From Limnohabitans sp. (GTDB lineage Bacteria; Pseudomonadota; Gammaproteobacteria; Burkholderiales; Burkholderiaceae_C): a stretch of 32,399 nt of DNA. Shown in pieces: positions 7,140-15,232 of this stretch (positions are counted from its first letter, which is position 1; the number at the start of each line of letters is the position of its first letter). The notes under the pieces were generated by a model that saw only the letters and a program-made list of their open reading frames with translations, was not told the DNA's origin and made no database searches. The translations under genes and the position numbers were made by a program. The stretch spans positions 1-32,399 of the forward strand of contig NZ_JAFEIF010000030.1 in the NCBI RefSeq assembly GCF_017848645.1, read 5' to 3'.

Positions 7140-7323
7140 TCATGATTCGGCAGCTCGGCCCTTTTCTTGAATGAGATGCGCCTACGCCCGATCGCCCACG
7201 GGGTGGGCGCCTACGAAAACGGGGCCTGTCCTTGCAGGAGCGCACCCTGTGCGCGATGGTTGTTAAAAAGGGGTGTCACGCCCGAGCTCCGATCGCTTGT
7301 GAATAAACGCGGGCGGATGGGGG
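7140..7323. other. Intergenic region holding the REP-like pair
   Basis: 184 bp between the lytic transglycosylase stop and the small lipoprotein gene. Apart from the REP-like doublet, no gene or T-run terminator is seen. The hairpins could end or stabilise the transglycosylase mRNA. Confidence 0.5.
7178..7259. repeat. Inverted pair of REP-like (GTAG-headed) hairpin elements
   Basis: Element A, read on the minus strand (7214 to 7190), begins GTAGGCGCCCACCCCGTGGG and continues CGATC. It folds as CGCCCAC/GTGGGCG (7193-7199 with 7203-7209). Element B, on the plus strand (7234-7259), begins GCAGGAGCGCACCCTGTGCG and continues CGATGG. It folds as GCGCAC/GTGCGC (7240-7245 with 7249-7254). The two share head, stem position, loop (CCC or CCT) and the CGAT tail. 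Their stems differ by compensatory changes. A further CGTAGGCGC lies at 7178-7186 (minus strand). This is the layout of a REP doublet (REPIN/BIME), which is known to depend on a RAYT transposase. No such gene is in the window. Confidence 0.65.
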
Positions 7324-8043
7324 TCAGCTTCTGGACTTCAAAACTTTGTAAACCGCCAGTACTTTGCGAACGTAATGCTGGGTTTCGCGGAAGTTGGGGA
7401 TTTGGTGACCCGCGCGGCTGACAGCGCCTTGGCCGGCGTTGTAGGCGGCCAGTACCAGGTCGATGCGGTCCGGGTAGAGGCGAAACAGGTCAGCCAGCAA
7501 TCGGGTGCCGACCTGGATGTTGACGTCGGGCACCTTGAGTTTTTGGGTCACCGAGACGCCGGGTTCAGAGCGCACGCCGTACTGGGCGGCGGTGGCCGGC
7601 ATGATTTGCATCAGGCCCACAGCGCCTTTGTGCGAGATGGCGTTCGGATTGAAGGCGGATTCGGTGGCGGTGACGGCTTTGACCAGGGCGTAGTCCAGCC
7701 CATGGGTTTGGGCAGCGGCCATGAGTTGGGCCTGGGTGTCTTTGTAGCTGGCTTGGGACTCAACGAAGTTCAGCGTGCGAAGGGCTTGGTCTTCGGGCAA
7801 GGGACCCAAATCTGCTGGGCCACGGTTGGCGGGTTTGGGGTCAGCTGCAATGATCAGCAAACCCTGTGCCACGGGTTCGTTGGTGAAGTGGGTAACCCCT
7901 TGGTCGTCGACGTATTTCCAGACCTGTGCCGACGCGGGGGCGGCCAACAACAAGCCCAGCGCCAAGGCTGCGCTGCTGAGGCTCAGCAGGCAACGGATTG
8001 CGCGCAACCCGATGATCGATTCAAAGCACTTCACAATTATCAT
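7324..8043 (-). CDS. Lytic murein transglycosylase (SLT domain) with DUF4124
   Basis: The 239-residue protein has a Sec signal with probable cleavage at ASA|QVW (residue 39). A DUF4124-like segment follows (VWKYVDDQGVTHFTNEP, 41-57), then a linker and an SLT/GH23 domain (about 110-232). Catalytic Glu128 lies in ATESAFNPNAISHKGAVG. The family motifs GLMQIMPATA and AYNAGQGAV follow. Such enzymes cut the MurNAc-GlcNAc bond of peptidoglycan with formation of 1,6-anhydro ends, acting in the periplasm. Small SLT proteins of this kind often serve wall remodelling or envelope machines; which one applies here cannot be told. The start ATGATA at 8043 is 31 bp from the divergent membrane-protein start, so the two promoters must overlap. 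GTG 8034 is an alternative start. Confidence 0.9.
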   Translation of the reverse strand: MIIVKCFESIIGLRAIRCLLSLSSAALALGLLLAAPASAQVWKYVDDQGVTHFTNEPVAQGLLIIAADPKPANRGPADLGPLPEDQALRTLNFVESQASYKDTQAQLMAAAQTHGLDYALVKAVTATESAFNPNAISHKGAVGLMQIMPATAAQYGVRSEPGVSVTQKLKVPDVNIQVGTRLLADLFRLYPDRIDLVLAAYNAGQGAVSRAGHQIPNFRETQHYVRKVLAVYKVLKSRS

Positions 8044-8074
8044 TAAACTAAGTGTTTACCGTCTACGCTCTGAC

Positions 8075-10063
8075 ATGTTCCATTCATCCACACACAAAAG
8101 CACATGGGTTTATGTGCTGGCGCTCTTGGCGTGCTTGTTGGCTTTGTACGCCACGGGCTTCAAAAACCAGCTGGTGTTTGACGATGCCAGGTTGAGCGAT
8201 GGCACCATTTGGGGCCAATACGGCAGCTTGCTGGAGCTGCGCGTGCGCTCTTTGTCTTATGGCAGTTTTGTCTGGATCCAGTCGATTTTAGGCGAAAGCT
8301 GGCCGGTGCAGCGCATGTTCAACCTGGCGCTACATGGGGCCACGGCTTTGGCGCTGGGGGTGTTGGTGCATGAGTTGCTCAAAAGCACCACCTGGAGCGA
8401 GCATTTGCGCAACAGCCCCGATGCGGCGGATTCGCTGCGCACGGCCAGCCAGATGGCGGCGGCCATTTGGGCATTTCACCCGGTGGCGGTTTATGGGGTG
8501 GCATACCTGATTCAGCGCTCAATCCTGATGGCCACTTTGTTCGTGGTTCTGGCGTGCTTGTGCTTGGTTTGGGGTATGAAGCAGCGGCGCTGGGCCTGGT
8601 ATGTGGCAGCGGCCTTGATGTATGTGTTGGCGCTGGCCTCCAAAGAGTACGCGATCAGTGCTTTGCTCTTGGTGCCACCGCTGTATATTTTTGTGCGTCG
8701 CCCGGGTGTCAAGCAGGCCTTGGCCATCAGCGTGGGGGCCTTGGCCTTGATGGGCGGGTCAGCGCTTTTGTTGCTGCAGGTGTACGGCAGCATTGTGGGG
8801 GTGGTGTTCGATGAAACCTCCCGGGCTTTCGCGGCGCAGCTCGAGCAGATCCAGCCGGGCATCAGCAAAGACCTGTTTGCCTTGAGCATCTGGAACCAGG
8901 CCAGCCTGTTTTGGCGCTATGGCATGACCTGGTGGATCCCTTTGCCCGGCTTCATGGCGGTGGATATTCGCCCGCAGTTTCCGTTGGGCTTTTGGGGTGT
9001 TGAGGCCCTGGGGGCGGTGGCTTATGTGCTGGCCATGTTGGGTTGTGCCGTGGTGGTCTTGCGCCGCAGCGACGCTTGGGCGCTGGCGGCTTTGGCGGTT
9101 TTGCTGCCAGGCTTGATGTTTGTCACTGAGTTCACCACCGTCTGGATTCAGGACCCTTTTGTGCTGTACCGCAGCTATTTGTGGTCCATCACGGTGCCTT
9201 TGTTGATCGCCATCCCTTTGGTCTATGCGCAGCGCAAAGTCCAGATCATCACGGCTGTGATGGTGTGTCTGGTGCTGGCTGTGTTGAGTTGGGGCCGCAT
9301 CGACAGTTTTTACAACGCACGCAGTGTCTGGGCCGACGCGGTGGCCAAGATTGACACCAAGGCGCCGGCCCAGGCCGTGGGCCGCTGGCGTCCGTTTTTG
9401 AACCAGGGCGCAGATTCTCTGGAGCGCGGCGACTATGTGGAGGCGACGCGCTTGTTCAGCTCTGCCGTGAATCTGGGTGAGCCTTTGGGTTCGGCCCGAA
9501 TGAACCTGGGTGTGGCCTTGCAGCAGCAAAAGCAGCACCAGGCAGCCCTGGACCAATGGGTGCAGGCCGAGCGCCAGGGCTTCACCGAGGCGGCACTTTA
9601 TTACCACCGGGGCGAGTCGTACTTTGCCCTCCGGAATTTTGAACAAGCACAGAACAGTTTTAGCCAGGCTTTGACCAAGCCCCAGGCTCCTGAAGCGGCG
9701 TTTTTCACGCGGGTGCGACGCGCCGAAGCGGCCGTGGCCCAAAAGGATTTCGCCACCGCCATTGCCGACTACAAAGTCATTGTGGCCGCGCAACCTGATG
9801 CGCAGCGCTACCTGATTGGTTTGGTCATGGCCCACAATGGCCAAAAGGACTATGCCAGTGCCTTGAGCTTGCTCAACCAGGCCTTGGCCAAACGCCCGAC
9901 TCCTGGGGCGCACTATGCGCGAGCGCTGACCTATTTCAACATGGGCAACCGGGCCGCCAGTGTGCAAGACCTGAACATCGCCTTGAGCGCTGAACCGAAT
10001 AACCCCGCTTACCGCCACCTGGAACGCCAGCTGTCGGGTGCTGCTCCCAAGGCCCAACCCTGA
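8075..10063 (+). CDS. GT-C-like polytopic membrane protein with C-terminal TPRs
   Basis: From ATG 8075 the product has 662 residues. The first ~425 form about ten or more membrane helices. The first loop carries FDDARL, an acidic pair typical of GT-C lipid-sugar transferases of the PMT/TMTC kind. A conserved-looking SKEYAI sits on a later loop, as in those families. Residues ~440-655 are tetratricopeptide repeats (for example LERGDYVEATRLFSSAVNLG, LRNFEQAQNSFSQAL and YASALSLLNQALAKRPTP). The architecture suggests a protein O-glycosyltransferase or related envelope enzyme, but acceptor and sugar cannot be inferred. It is divergent from the transglycosylase gene. Its stop overlaps the start of the DUF2304 gene by one base (TGATG), implying translational coupling. 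A longer frame upstream would run into the divergent gene. Confidence 0.75.
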   Translation: MFHSSTHKSTWVYVLALLACLLALYATGFKNQLVFDDARLSDGTIWGQYGSLLELRVRSLSYGSFVWIQSILGESWPVQRMFNLALHGATALALGVLVHELLKSTTWSEHLRNSPDAADSLRTASQMAAAIWAFHPVAVYGVAYLIQRSILMATLFVVLACLCLVWGMKQRRWAWYVAAALMYVLALASKEYAISALLLVPPLYIFVRRPGVKQALAISVGALALMGGSALLLLQVYGSIVGVVFDETSRAFAAQLEQIQPGISKDLFALSIWNQASLFWRYGMTWWIPLPGFMAVDIRPQFPLGFWGVEALGAVAYVLAMLGCAVVVLRRSDAWALAALAVLLPGLMFVTEFTTVWIQDPFVLYRSYLWSITVPLLIAIPLVYAQRKVQIITAVMVCLVLAVLSWGRIDSFYNARSVWADAVAKIDTKAPAQAVGRWRPFLNQGADSLERGDYVEATRLFSSAVNLGEPLGSARMNLGVALQQQKQHQAALDQWVQAERQGFTEAALYYHRGESYFALRNFEQAQNSFSQALTKPQAPEAAFFTRVRRAEAAVAQKDFATAIADYKVIVAAQPDAQRYLIGLVMAHNGQKDYASALSLLNQALAKRPTPGAHYARALTYFNMGNRAASVQDLNIALSAEPNNPAYRHLERQLSGAAPKAQP

Positions 10064-10482
10064 TGCCCGCTTTGCAAATCACCACCTCGCTGCTGGGCCT
10101 GGGCTTGGCGGCCCTGATTTTTGTGCTGCTCAGGCGCGATCATCTCTACATCCACCACGGTTTGTTCTGGATTGTGGTGGCAGCATTGGGCGCATTGCTG
10201 GGCTTGTGGCCCGGTTTGATTGACAGTGCTGCGCGGCTGGTGGGCATCAGCTATGCCCCTGCCGCGCTGCTGCTGGGGGCGGTGGTGGTGTTGTTCATCA
10301 AGGCGCTTTATGCGGACATGATGCAGACTCGTCTGGAGCGGCAATTGCGCCGTTTGAACCAACGCATTGCCATGCTGGAGTTGGGCAACGCCCGGCAAGA
10401 GCCAGTGGCGGGTGCATCGGCGGTGGCGGCTGTGACTGGGGAGGGCTCCGGCAGCCCCCCTCAAGCCGACCCCATGCGCTGA
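10063..10482 (+). CDS. DUF2304 family membrane protein
   Basis: The 139-residue protein has three hydrophobic helices (about 4-22, 34-52 and 64-86). A basic, amphipathic coiled segment follows (MMQTRLERQLRRLNQRIAML) and then a Gly/Ser/Pro tail. Helix spacing, the RRDHLYIHHGLFWIVVA pattern and LWPGLID match the DUF2304 family as I recall it. Members commonly sit beside polyprenyl-phosphate glycosyltransferases. Here it overlaps the GT-C/TPR gene by one base, so it may be an accessory subunit for that enzyme (inference). The stop overlaps the end of convergent dprA by 22 bp. Confidence 0.7.
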   Translation: MPALQITTSLLGLGLAALIFVLLRRDHLYIHHGLFWIVVAALGALLGLWPGLIDSAARLVGISYAPAALLLGAVVVLFIKALYADMMQTRLERQLRRLNQRIAMLELGNARQEPVAGASAVAAVTGEGSGSPPQADPMR

Positions 10483-11618
10483 AACAGCCCACCCGGCAGC
10501 CGTCCGACCTGGCCCATCAATTCCAGCTCCAGAAGTTGCGCCTGCAGTTGCGCTGTGGGCCAGCCGCAGCGCGCTTGCAGGGCGTCCAGCCCGACCGGGT
10601 CGTGGCCCATGGCGCGCAGCAGGGCGCGTTCGGGGTCGTGGGCTGACGGCGCATCTTCTTGCGTTGGCGCTGGCAGGTCCAGCGCCTGTTGCGCGTCGGG
10701 CGCGGGCAGGCGAAGTTCTTCCAGCACATCTTGCGCCGACTCCACCAGTTTGGCCCCCTGTTTGATGAGCGCGTGGCAGCCTTTGGCTTGCGCCGAATGG
10801 ATGGAGCCGGGGATGGCCATCACGTCGCGGCCTTGCTCCAGGGCTTGTTTGGCGGTGATGAGCGAGCCCGATTGCAGCGCAGCCTCGACCACCAACGTGG
10901 CCTGCGACAGGCCGGAGATCAGGCGGTTGCGGCGCGGAAAGTTGGGCGACAGCGGCGGGGTGCCCAGCGGGTATTCGCTCAGGATCAGCCCGTTTTGCGC
11001 AATGCGGTGCGCCAGCTCGCGGTGCTGGCGCGGGTACACCCGGTCCAGCCCGGTGCCCACCACGGCGATGGTGGCCAGTTGTCCTTTTGTTGCGCCCTGC
11101 AGTGCACCTTCATGGGCCGCACCATCCACCCCCAGCGCCAAGCCCGAGACCACGGTCAGCCCGCTGGCGGCCAGGCTGCAGGCAAAGGCGCGGGCGTTCT
11201 CTGCGCCTTGGGGTGTGGGGTTGCGGCTGCCCACCATGGCCAGAGCTTGATCGGCCCGCAAGGTCGCCAGCTGGGCCGTCTGGCCCATGGCATAGAGCAT
11301 CAGCGGCGGGTCGGGAATGTCGAGCAGGGGGGCGGGGTAGTCGGCATCGCCCAGGGTGATCACGCAGCGGCCCGGGCCGTTGGCGGCTTGTAGCCAGTCC
11401 AGGGTGCCCAGTGTGAGGTCGGTGCAGCCATCGGGCATGAGGCGCAGCGTCTGCGCTTGTTTGGCGTTGACCACTTGGCACAAGGCGGTCTCGGTTTGCG
11501 CAAATATGGCCTGAGGCTCGCCAAACGCTGCCAGCAGCCTCCGGGCGCTTTCGGGGCCCACGCCGGGCGTGAGCACCAGCCGCAACCACGCGCCCAGTTC
11601 CTCGGGTGTGTTGACCAT
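10461..11618 (-). CDS. dprA: DNA-processing protein DprA
   Basis: The 385-residue protein has the DprA layout: an N-terminal helical/SAM-like part with LTPGVGPESARRLL (16-29), the Rossmann core and a C-terminal winged helix (~340-385). Core motifs are MVGSRNPTPQG (128-138), VVSGLALGVDGAAHEG (156-171), GTGLDRVYPRQH (188-199), SEYPLGT, FPRRNRLISGLS (227-238) and GSLITAKQALEQGRDV. DprA is known to bind incoming single-stranded DNA during transformation and load RecA. The start at 11618 is set by GGGAGG five bases upstream. A longer frame to 11681 has no such site. Other competence genes are not in the window. The 3' end overlaps the convergent DUF2304 gene. Confidence 0.95.
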   Translation of the reverse strand: MVNTPEELGAWLRLVLTPGVGPESARRLLAAFGEPQAIFAQTETALCQVVNAKQAQTLRLMPDGCTDLTLGTLDWLQAANGPGRCVITLGDADYPAPLLDIPDPPLMLYAMGQTAQLATLRADQALAMVGSRNPTPQGAENARAFACSLAASGLTVVSGLALGVDGAAHEGALQGATKGQLATIAVVGTGLDRVYPRQHRELAHRIAQNGLILSEYPLGTPPLSPNFPRRNRLISGLSQATLVVEAALQSGSLITAKQALEQGRDVMAIPGSIHSAQAKGCHALIKQGAKLVESAQDVLEELRLPAPDAQQALDLPAPTQEDAPSAHDPERALLRAMGHDPVGLDALQARCGWPTAQLQAQLLELELMGQVGRLPGGLFQRMGSA

Positions 11619-11703
11619 CTTGCCTCCCTGTGCAGCCTGATGGGCTGTCGAATGCCTGTTGTGCCCAGCATTGTGGTTCAAAGCCCGGTTTGCGCCAAGT
11701 CCA

Positions 11704-11709
11704 TAAAAT
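11704..11709 (+). promoter_or_regulatory. TAAAAT -10-like element before the amidotransferase gene
   Basis: TAAAAT ends seven bases before ATG 11716. If it is the -10 box, transcription would begin at about 11716. That gives either a leaderless message starting at that ATG or a ~33-base leader for ATG 11749. No clear -35 box is seen. Confidence 0.4.
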
Positions 11710-11748
11710 CACGCCATGCAGAGCCCTTCCCCATCCCCCACCGCGCAC

Positions 11749-12489
11749 ATGCGCCTGTGTATCCTCGAAAACGACGATCTGGATCCGCCCTTGGCTCAGC
11801 GTTACACGCGGGTGGCGGCGATGTTCGAGCATTTGTTTGCACAAGCGGGCTACCAGGGCCGCATCGACACTTTCAGTGCGCGTCACGGGCACTACCCGGC
11901 CAGTTTTGAGGCCTATGACGCGGTGCTCTTGACCGGTAGCCGCGCCGACTCTTTTTCGGACGAAGCTTGGGTGGTGGCTTTGCGTGAGCAGGTGACGCGT
12001 TTGCTGCAGGACCAGCACAAGTTGCTGGGCGTGTGTTTCGGCCACCAGCTGATTGCGCATTGCCTGGGTGCGCCCGTGCAGCGGGCACCCCGGGGGTGGC
12101 GGGTTGGGCGGCAGGCCTATGACTGGCTGGGTGCGCCCGAACACCTGGGGCTGGCAGCTGGGCAAGCGCCCCAAGGGCCCCAAGTAACCCAATTTGCCTT
12201 GCTGGCCAGCCACCAGGACCAGGTGCTGGCCTTGCCGCCTGGGGCCACTTTGCTCGCCACGCAGCCCGACTGCCCGGTGGCGGCCTATGCGCTGGGGGAC
12301 CAGGTGTTTTGCATCCAGCCCCACCCGGAGTTCACACCCGAGGTGTCGGCCTTTTTGCTGAACAAGCGAAAAAGCATGCTGGGGGAGCCGCTGTACGCGC
12401 AAAGCATCGGCAGTCTGAGCGAGCCCCACGACGGCCTGGCGCTGGCGCGTTTCATGATCCGTTTCGTGCAATACGGACTCTCGAAGTGA
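11749..12489 (+). CDS. Class I glutamine amidotransferase-like protein
   Basis: From ATG 11749 the product has 246 residues and starts MRLCILENDD, where the family domain begins. The class I amidotransferase triad is visible: Cys96 in GVCFGHQ (nucleophilic elbow) and His192/Glu194 in PHPEF. A G-S-R-A-D-S-F oxyanion-side loop lies at 63-69. No synthetase domain is fused, so it is a stand-alone GMP-synthase-like amidotransferase or gamma-glutamyl hydrolase. Its substrate is unknown. An in-frame ATG at 11716 would add MQSPSPSPTAH, a low-complexity stretch unlike the family N-terminus, though the promoter position makes it possible. The gene is divergent from dprA and followed by a separate promoter region for def. 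Confidence 0.85.
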   Translation: MRLCILENDDLDPPLAQRYTRVAAMFEHLFAQAGYQGRIDTFSARHGHYPASFEAYDAVLLTGSRADSFSDEAWVVALREQVTRLLQDQHKLLGVCFGHQLIAHCLGAPVQRAPRGWRVGRQAYDWLGAPEHLGLAAGQAPQGPQVTQFALLASHQDQVLALPPGATLLATQPDCPVAAYALGDQVFCIQPHPEFTPEVSAFLLNKRKSMLGEPLYAQSIGSLSEPHDGLALARFMIRFVQYGLSK

Positions 12490-12566
12490 GCCTGGCAGGC
12501 TTCGGGCCGAAATGACCGAAAATACCTGTATTGCATTTGAGCTTTTTCCATTCGAGCTTTTGAACC

Positions 12567-13073
12567 ATGGCCCTGTTACCCATCCTTTGCTACCCCGACC
12601 CGCGCCTGCACAAGGTGGCCACACCTGTGAAGGCGGTGGACGCCCGCATCCACGCCCTGATCGACGACATGGTTGAAACCATGTACGAGGCCGGTGGCAT
12701 TGGCCTGGCCGCTTCGCAGATCGACGTGCACGAGCGCCTGGTGGTGATCGACACGTCTGAGGAGCGCAACCAGCCGATGGTGCTGATCAACCCCGAGATC
12801 ACCTGGATGAACGACGAGCGCGTCAAGGGCGAAGAGGGCTGCCTGTCGGTGCCCGGCATTTACGACGGTGTGGAGCGAGCCACCCAAGTCAAGGTCACGG
12901 CCATGGACCGCGATGGCCAAAGCCGCACGATCGAGGCCGAGGGCATGCTGGCCATTTGCATCCAGCATGAGCTGGACCACCTGATGGGCAAGGTGTTTGT
13001 GGAGTACCTCTCGCCGCTCAAACAAGGCCGCATCAAGACCAAGATGGTCAAAGCCCAAAAAGCCGGGCGCTGA
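12567..13073 (+). CDS. def: Peptide deformylase
   Basis: This 168-residue protein has all three deformylase motifs: GGIGLAASQ (43-51), EGCLS (90-94; Cys92 is a metal ligand) and QHELDH (133-138; His134 and His138 ligate metal, Glu135 is catalytic). It removes the formyl group from the N-terminal methionine of new proteins in the cytoplasm. It lies 20 bp upstream of fmt, which adds that formyl group, so the pair is a functional operon. The protein length is normal for the family. There is no strong ribosome site before the ATG at 12567 beyond a weak purine stretch. The gap of 77 bp upstream carries the promoter. Confidence 0.97.
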   Translation: MALLPILCYPDPRLHKVATPVKAVDARIHALIDDMVETMYEAGGIGLAASQIDVHERLVVIDTSEERNQPMVLINPEITWMNDERVKGEEGCLSVPGIYDGVERATQVKVTAMDRDGQSRTIEAEGMLAICIQHELDHLMGKVFVEYLSPLKQGRIKTKMVKAQKAGR

Positions 13074-13093
13074 TTCCTTTTAAAGAACCGTTC

Positions 13094-14074
13094 ATGCGTT
13101 TGATTTTTGCGGGCACGCCCGAGTTTGCCCAGGTGGCGCTGGCCGCCCTGCACGCGGCAGGCCACGAGATCGCTCTGGTGCTGACCCAACCCGACCGGCC
13201 CGCCGGGCGCGGCATGAAACTGCAGCCTTCGCCAGTCAAGCAATGGGCTTTGGACCACCAGGTGCCCGTGGCCCAGCCGCGCAGCTTGCGGCTGGATGGC
13301 AAATACCCCGAAGAAGCCGCCGCTGCCCGCCAAACCCTGCTGGACGCCAAGGCCGACGCCATGATCGTGGCCGCGTATGGCTTGATCCTGCCGCAGTGGG
13401 TGCTGGACTTGCCGCCCAAGGGTTGCCTGAACATTCACGCTTCTTTGTTGCCGCGCTGGCGCGGTGCGGCGCCCATCCACCGGGCCATCGAGGCGGGCGA
13501 CACACAAACCGGCATCACCATCATGCAGATGGACGCGGGCCTGGACACGGGCGACATGTTGCTGGTCTTGCCCTGCGACATTGCGCCTGAAGACACCACC
13601 GCCGTGCTGCATGACCGCCTGGCCGATTTGGGCGGGCAAGCCATCGTGCAGGCACTGGCTTCGTTGGACAGTTTGCCTCGCCAGCCTCAGCCCTTGGCGG
13701 GCGTGAACTACGCATACAAGATCGACAAAGCCGAAGCCGCGCTCGATTGGGCTTTGAGCGCCGACGTGCTGGCTCGGCGCATCCGGGCGTTTGACCCGTT
13801 TCCGGGCATGACGGTGCCGCTGGCCACCGCCTCGGGTGTGGAAACCCTCAAGCTCTGGCAGGCCGTGGCCGTGGCCGAGGTGGCCGAGAAGACTGCCGCA
13901 AATACGGCCCAGCCCGGCACTGTCCTCAGCGCCGATGCGACGGGCGTGCGTGTGGCCTGTGGTGAGGGCCAGCTGTGCCTGACCCAGTTGCAGCGCCCCG
14001 GTGGCAAGCGGCTGGGTGCGGCCGACTTTTTGCGCGGTTGCCCCTTGCAGCCCGGCCAGCGCTTGGTGGCCTGA
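13094..14074 (+). CDS. fmt: Methionyl-tRNA formyltransferase
   Basis: The 326-residue protein formylates Met-tRNA(fMet) with 10-formyl-tetrahydrofolate, making the initiator tRNA. The N-terminal Rossmann domain starts [12 protein letters not shown]. The catalytic region reads [20 protein letters not shown] (112-131), with Asn113 and His115, and [11 protein letters not shown] with the probable catalytic Asp151. The C-terminal OB-like tRNA-binding part begins around 210. Length is typical. It follows def by 20 bp. Its TGA overlaps the azlC start by one base (CTGATGTTT), so the amino acid exporter genes are translationally coupled to it. Confidence 0.97.
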   Translation: MRLIFAGTPEFAQVALAALHAAGHEIALVLTQPDRPAGRGMKLQPSPVKQWALDHQVPVAQPRSLRLDGKYPEEAAAARQTLLDAKADAMIVAAYGLILPQWVLDLPPKGCLNIHASLLPRWRGAAPIHRAIEAGDTQTGITIMQMDAGLDTGDMLLVLPCDIAPEDTTAVLHDRLADLGGQAIVQALASLDSLPRQPQPLAGVNYAYKIDKAEAALDWALSADVLARRIRAFDPFPGMTVPLATASGVETLKLWQAVAVAEVAEKTAANTAQPGTVLSADATGVRVACGEGQLCLTQLQRPGGKRLGAADFLRGCPLQPGQRLVA

Positions 14075-14805
14075 TGTTTTTCCGGCCCACGCTCTACCGC
14101 CGCGCCGAGTTCTGGCAAGGCCTGCGCGACCTGGCCCCGCAAGCGCCTGGTGTTGCTGCTTGGGGCCTGATGACCGGGGTGGCCATGGTCAAGTCGGGCA
14201 TGAGCGTGTTCGAGGCTGTGGCCATGACCATGCTGGTGTTCGCGGGCAGCTCGCAACTGGCGGCCATTCCGCTGCTGGTGGCGGGTGCTCCGGCCTGGGT
14301 GATTTTGGCGACCGGTTTTTGTGTGAACCTGCGCTTTGTGGTGTTCAGCCTGCACCTGCGGCCCTATCTGATGCACCTGCCGCGCTGGCAGCGCATGTGC
14401 CACGGCTACTTCACGGCCGACATCACCTATGTGCTGTTCACCCGGCACTACCCTCAGCCTGGCACCACCGACGCCGAGCGCACGGGGCAAGAGGCTTATC
14501 TGGCGGGCAACTATTTCCTGAACTGGGGCAGCTGGATCGTGGCCAGCCTGCTGGGCGTGGGCTTGGCCAACCTCATCCCGCCCGAATGGGGCTTGGGCTT
14601 TGCGGGCATCTTGTGTCTGCTGGGCATCCAGTGCTCGCTGGCCAGCTCGCGCATGCGCATCTTGTCAGCCGCCGTGGCGGGTGTGGCCGCAGTGGTTGCT
14701 TACAACCTGCCACTCAAGCTCAACATTGTGGTGGCGATTGCCGTGGCGGTGATCCTGTGCCTGACGGTTGAGAAAATCCGGCCTGCACCCAAGGCGGCAG
14801 CATGA
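14074..14805 (+). CDS. azlC: AzlC family branched-chain amino acid exporter, large subunit
   Basis: The 243-residue membrane protein has about six or seven hydrophobic segments. It has the AzlC-type pattern early in the sequence (VAAWGLMTGVAMVKSGMS, then MTMLVFAGSSQLAAIPLL) and NLRFVVFSLHL after it. Together with AzlD it should form a branched-chain amino acid exporter of the LIV-E type in the inner membrane; the substrate is inferred from family knowledge. The start ATG 14074 overlaps the fmt stop by one base. Its own stop overlaps the azlD start (ATGA), so fmt-azlC-azlD is tightly coupled. Confidence 0.88.
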   Translation: MFFRPTLYRRAEFWQGLRDLAPQAPGVAAWGLMTGVAMVKSGMSVFEAVAMTMLVFAGSSQLAAIPLLVAGAPAWVILATGFCVNLRFVVFSLHLRPYLMHLPRWQRMCHGYFTADITYVLFTRHYPQPGTTDAERTGQEAYLAGNYFLNWGSWIVASLLGVGLANLIPPEWGLGFAGILCLLGIQCSLASSRMRILSAAVAGVAAVVAYNLPLKLNIVVAIAVAVILCLTVEKIRPAPKAAA

Positions 14806-15137
14806 ACGAAACCGATCTGTGGACGTTGGCGGTCATCGTGGGCCTGGCCGTGGTCACGGTGGTGGCCCGCAGTTTCTTTTTCATCTCCAGCCAGTCCTGG
14901 CAATTGCCCGGCTGGGCGCAGCGCGGTCTGCAGTACGCGCCCATTGCGGCGCTGTCGGCCGTGGTCATTCCCGAAATCATCACCGTGCAGGGCGAGTTGG
15001 TCAGCACTTGGCAAGACGCCCGTTTGTACGCGGCCGTGGTGGGTGTGGCTGCTTACTTTTGGCGACGTGATGTGCTGATCACCATCCTGGCGGGCATGGC
15101 GGTGTACCTGCCTTTGCGCCTGGGGCTGGGCTGGTAA
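14802..15137 (+). CDS. azlD: AzlD family branched-chain amino acid exporter, small subunit
   Basis: This 111-residue protein has four hydrophobic segments. It includes the AzlD-type feature of an early T-V-V-A-R-S-F-F-F helix, then LQYAPIAALSAVVIPEI and a short closing helix before GLGW. It pairs with AzlC to build the exporter. The ATGA overlap with azlC indicates coupled translation and equal dosage. It is the last gene of the def-fmt-azlC-azlD unit. No T-run hairpin follows before the pgk promoter. Confidence 0.85.
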   Translation: MNETDLWTLAVIVGLAVVTVVARSFFFISSQSWQLPGWAQRGLQYAPIAALSAVVIPEIITVQGELVSTWQDARLYAAVVGVAAYFWRRDVLITILAGMAVYLPLRLGLGW

Positions 15138-15190
15138 CACAGCCCCCATTTGCGGCCTGGGTTGCGTCAGGCCCTGTCGGTTGGGGCTTT

Positions 15191-15196
15191 TAAAAT
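15191..15196 (+). promoter_or_regulatory. TAAAAT -10-like element before pgk
   Basis: TTTTAAAATCC occurs 36 bases before the pgk ATG in the 95-bp gap after azlD. The hexamer matches those before fba, purE and the amidotransferase gene. CTGTCG lies 11 bases upstream but is too close for a normal -35 box. Confidence 0.4.
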
Positions 15197-15232
15197 CCTG
15201 ATGAATTCGATCCACCTACTTTTTTTCACACC

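Noticed and set aside
8015..8074. Possible -35/-10 pair between transglycosylase and GT-C genes
   Set aside because: Only 31 bp separate the two starts and no hexamer pair with proper spacing could be assigned with confidence.
8759..10057. Long minus-strand open frame opposite the GT-C/TPR gene (432 residues)
   Set aside because: It is a shadow of GC-rich codon bias: the product is Gln/His/Arg-rich without motifs, and the plus strand encodes clear membrane helices and TPRs.
11110..12624. 504-residue minus-strand frame spanning dprA and the amidotransferase gene
   Set aside because: It crosses two well-supported genes and the divergent promoter region between them; composition is that of a shadow frame.
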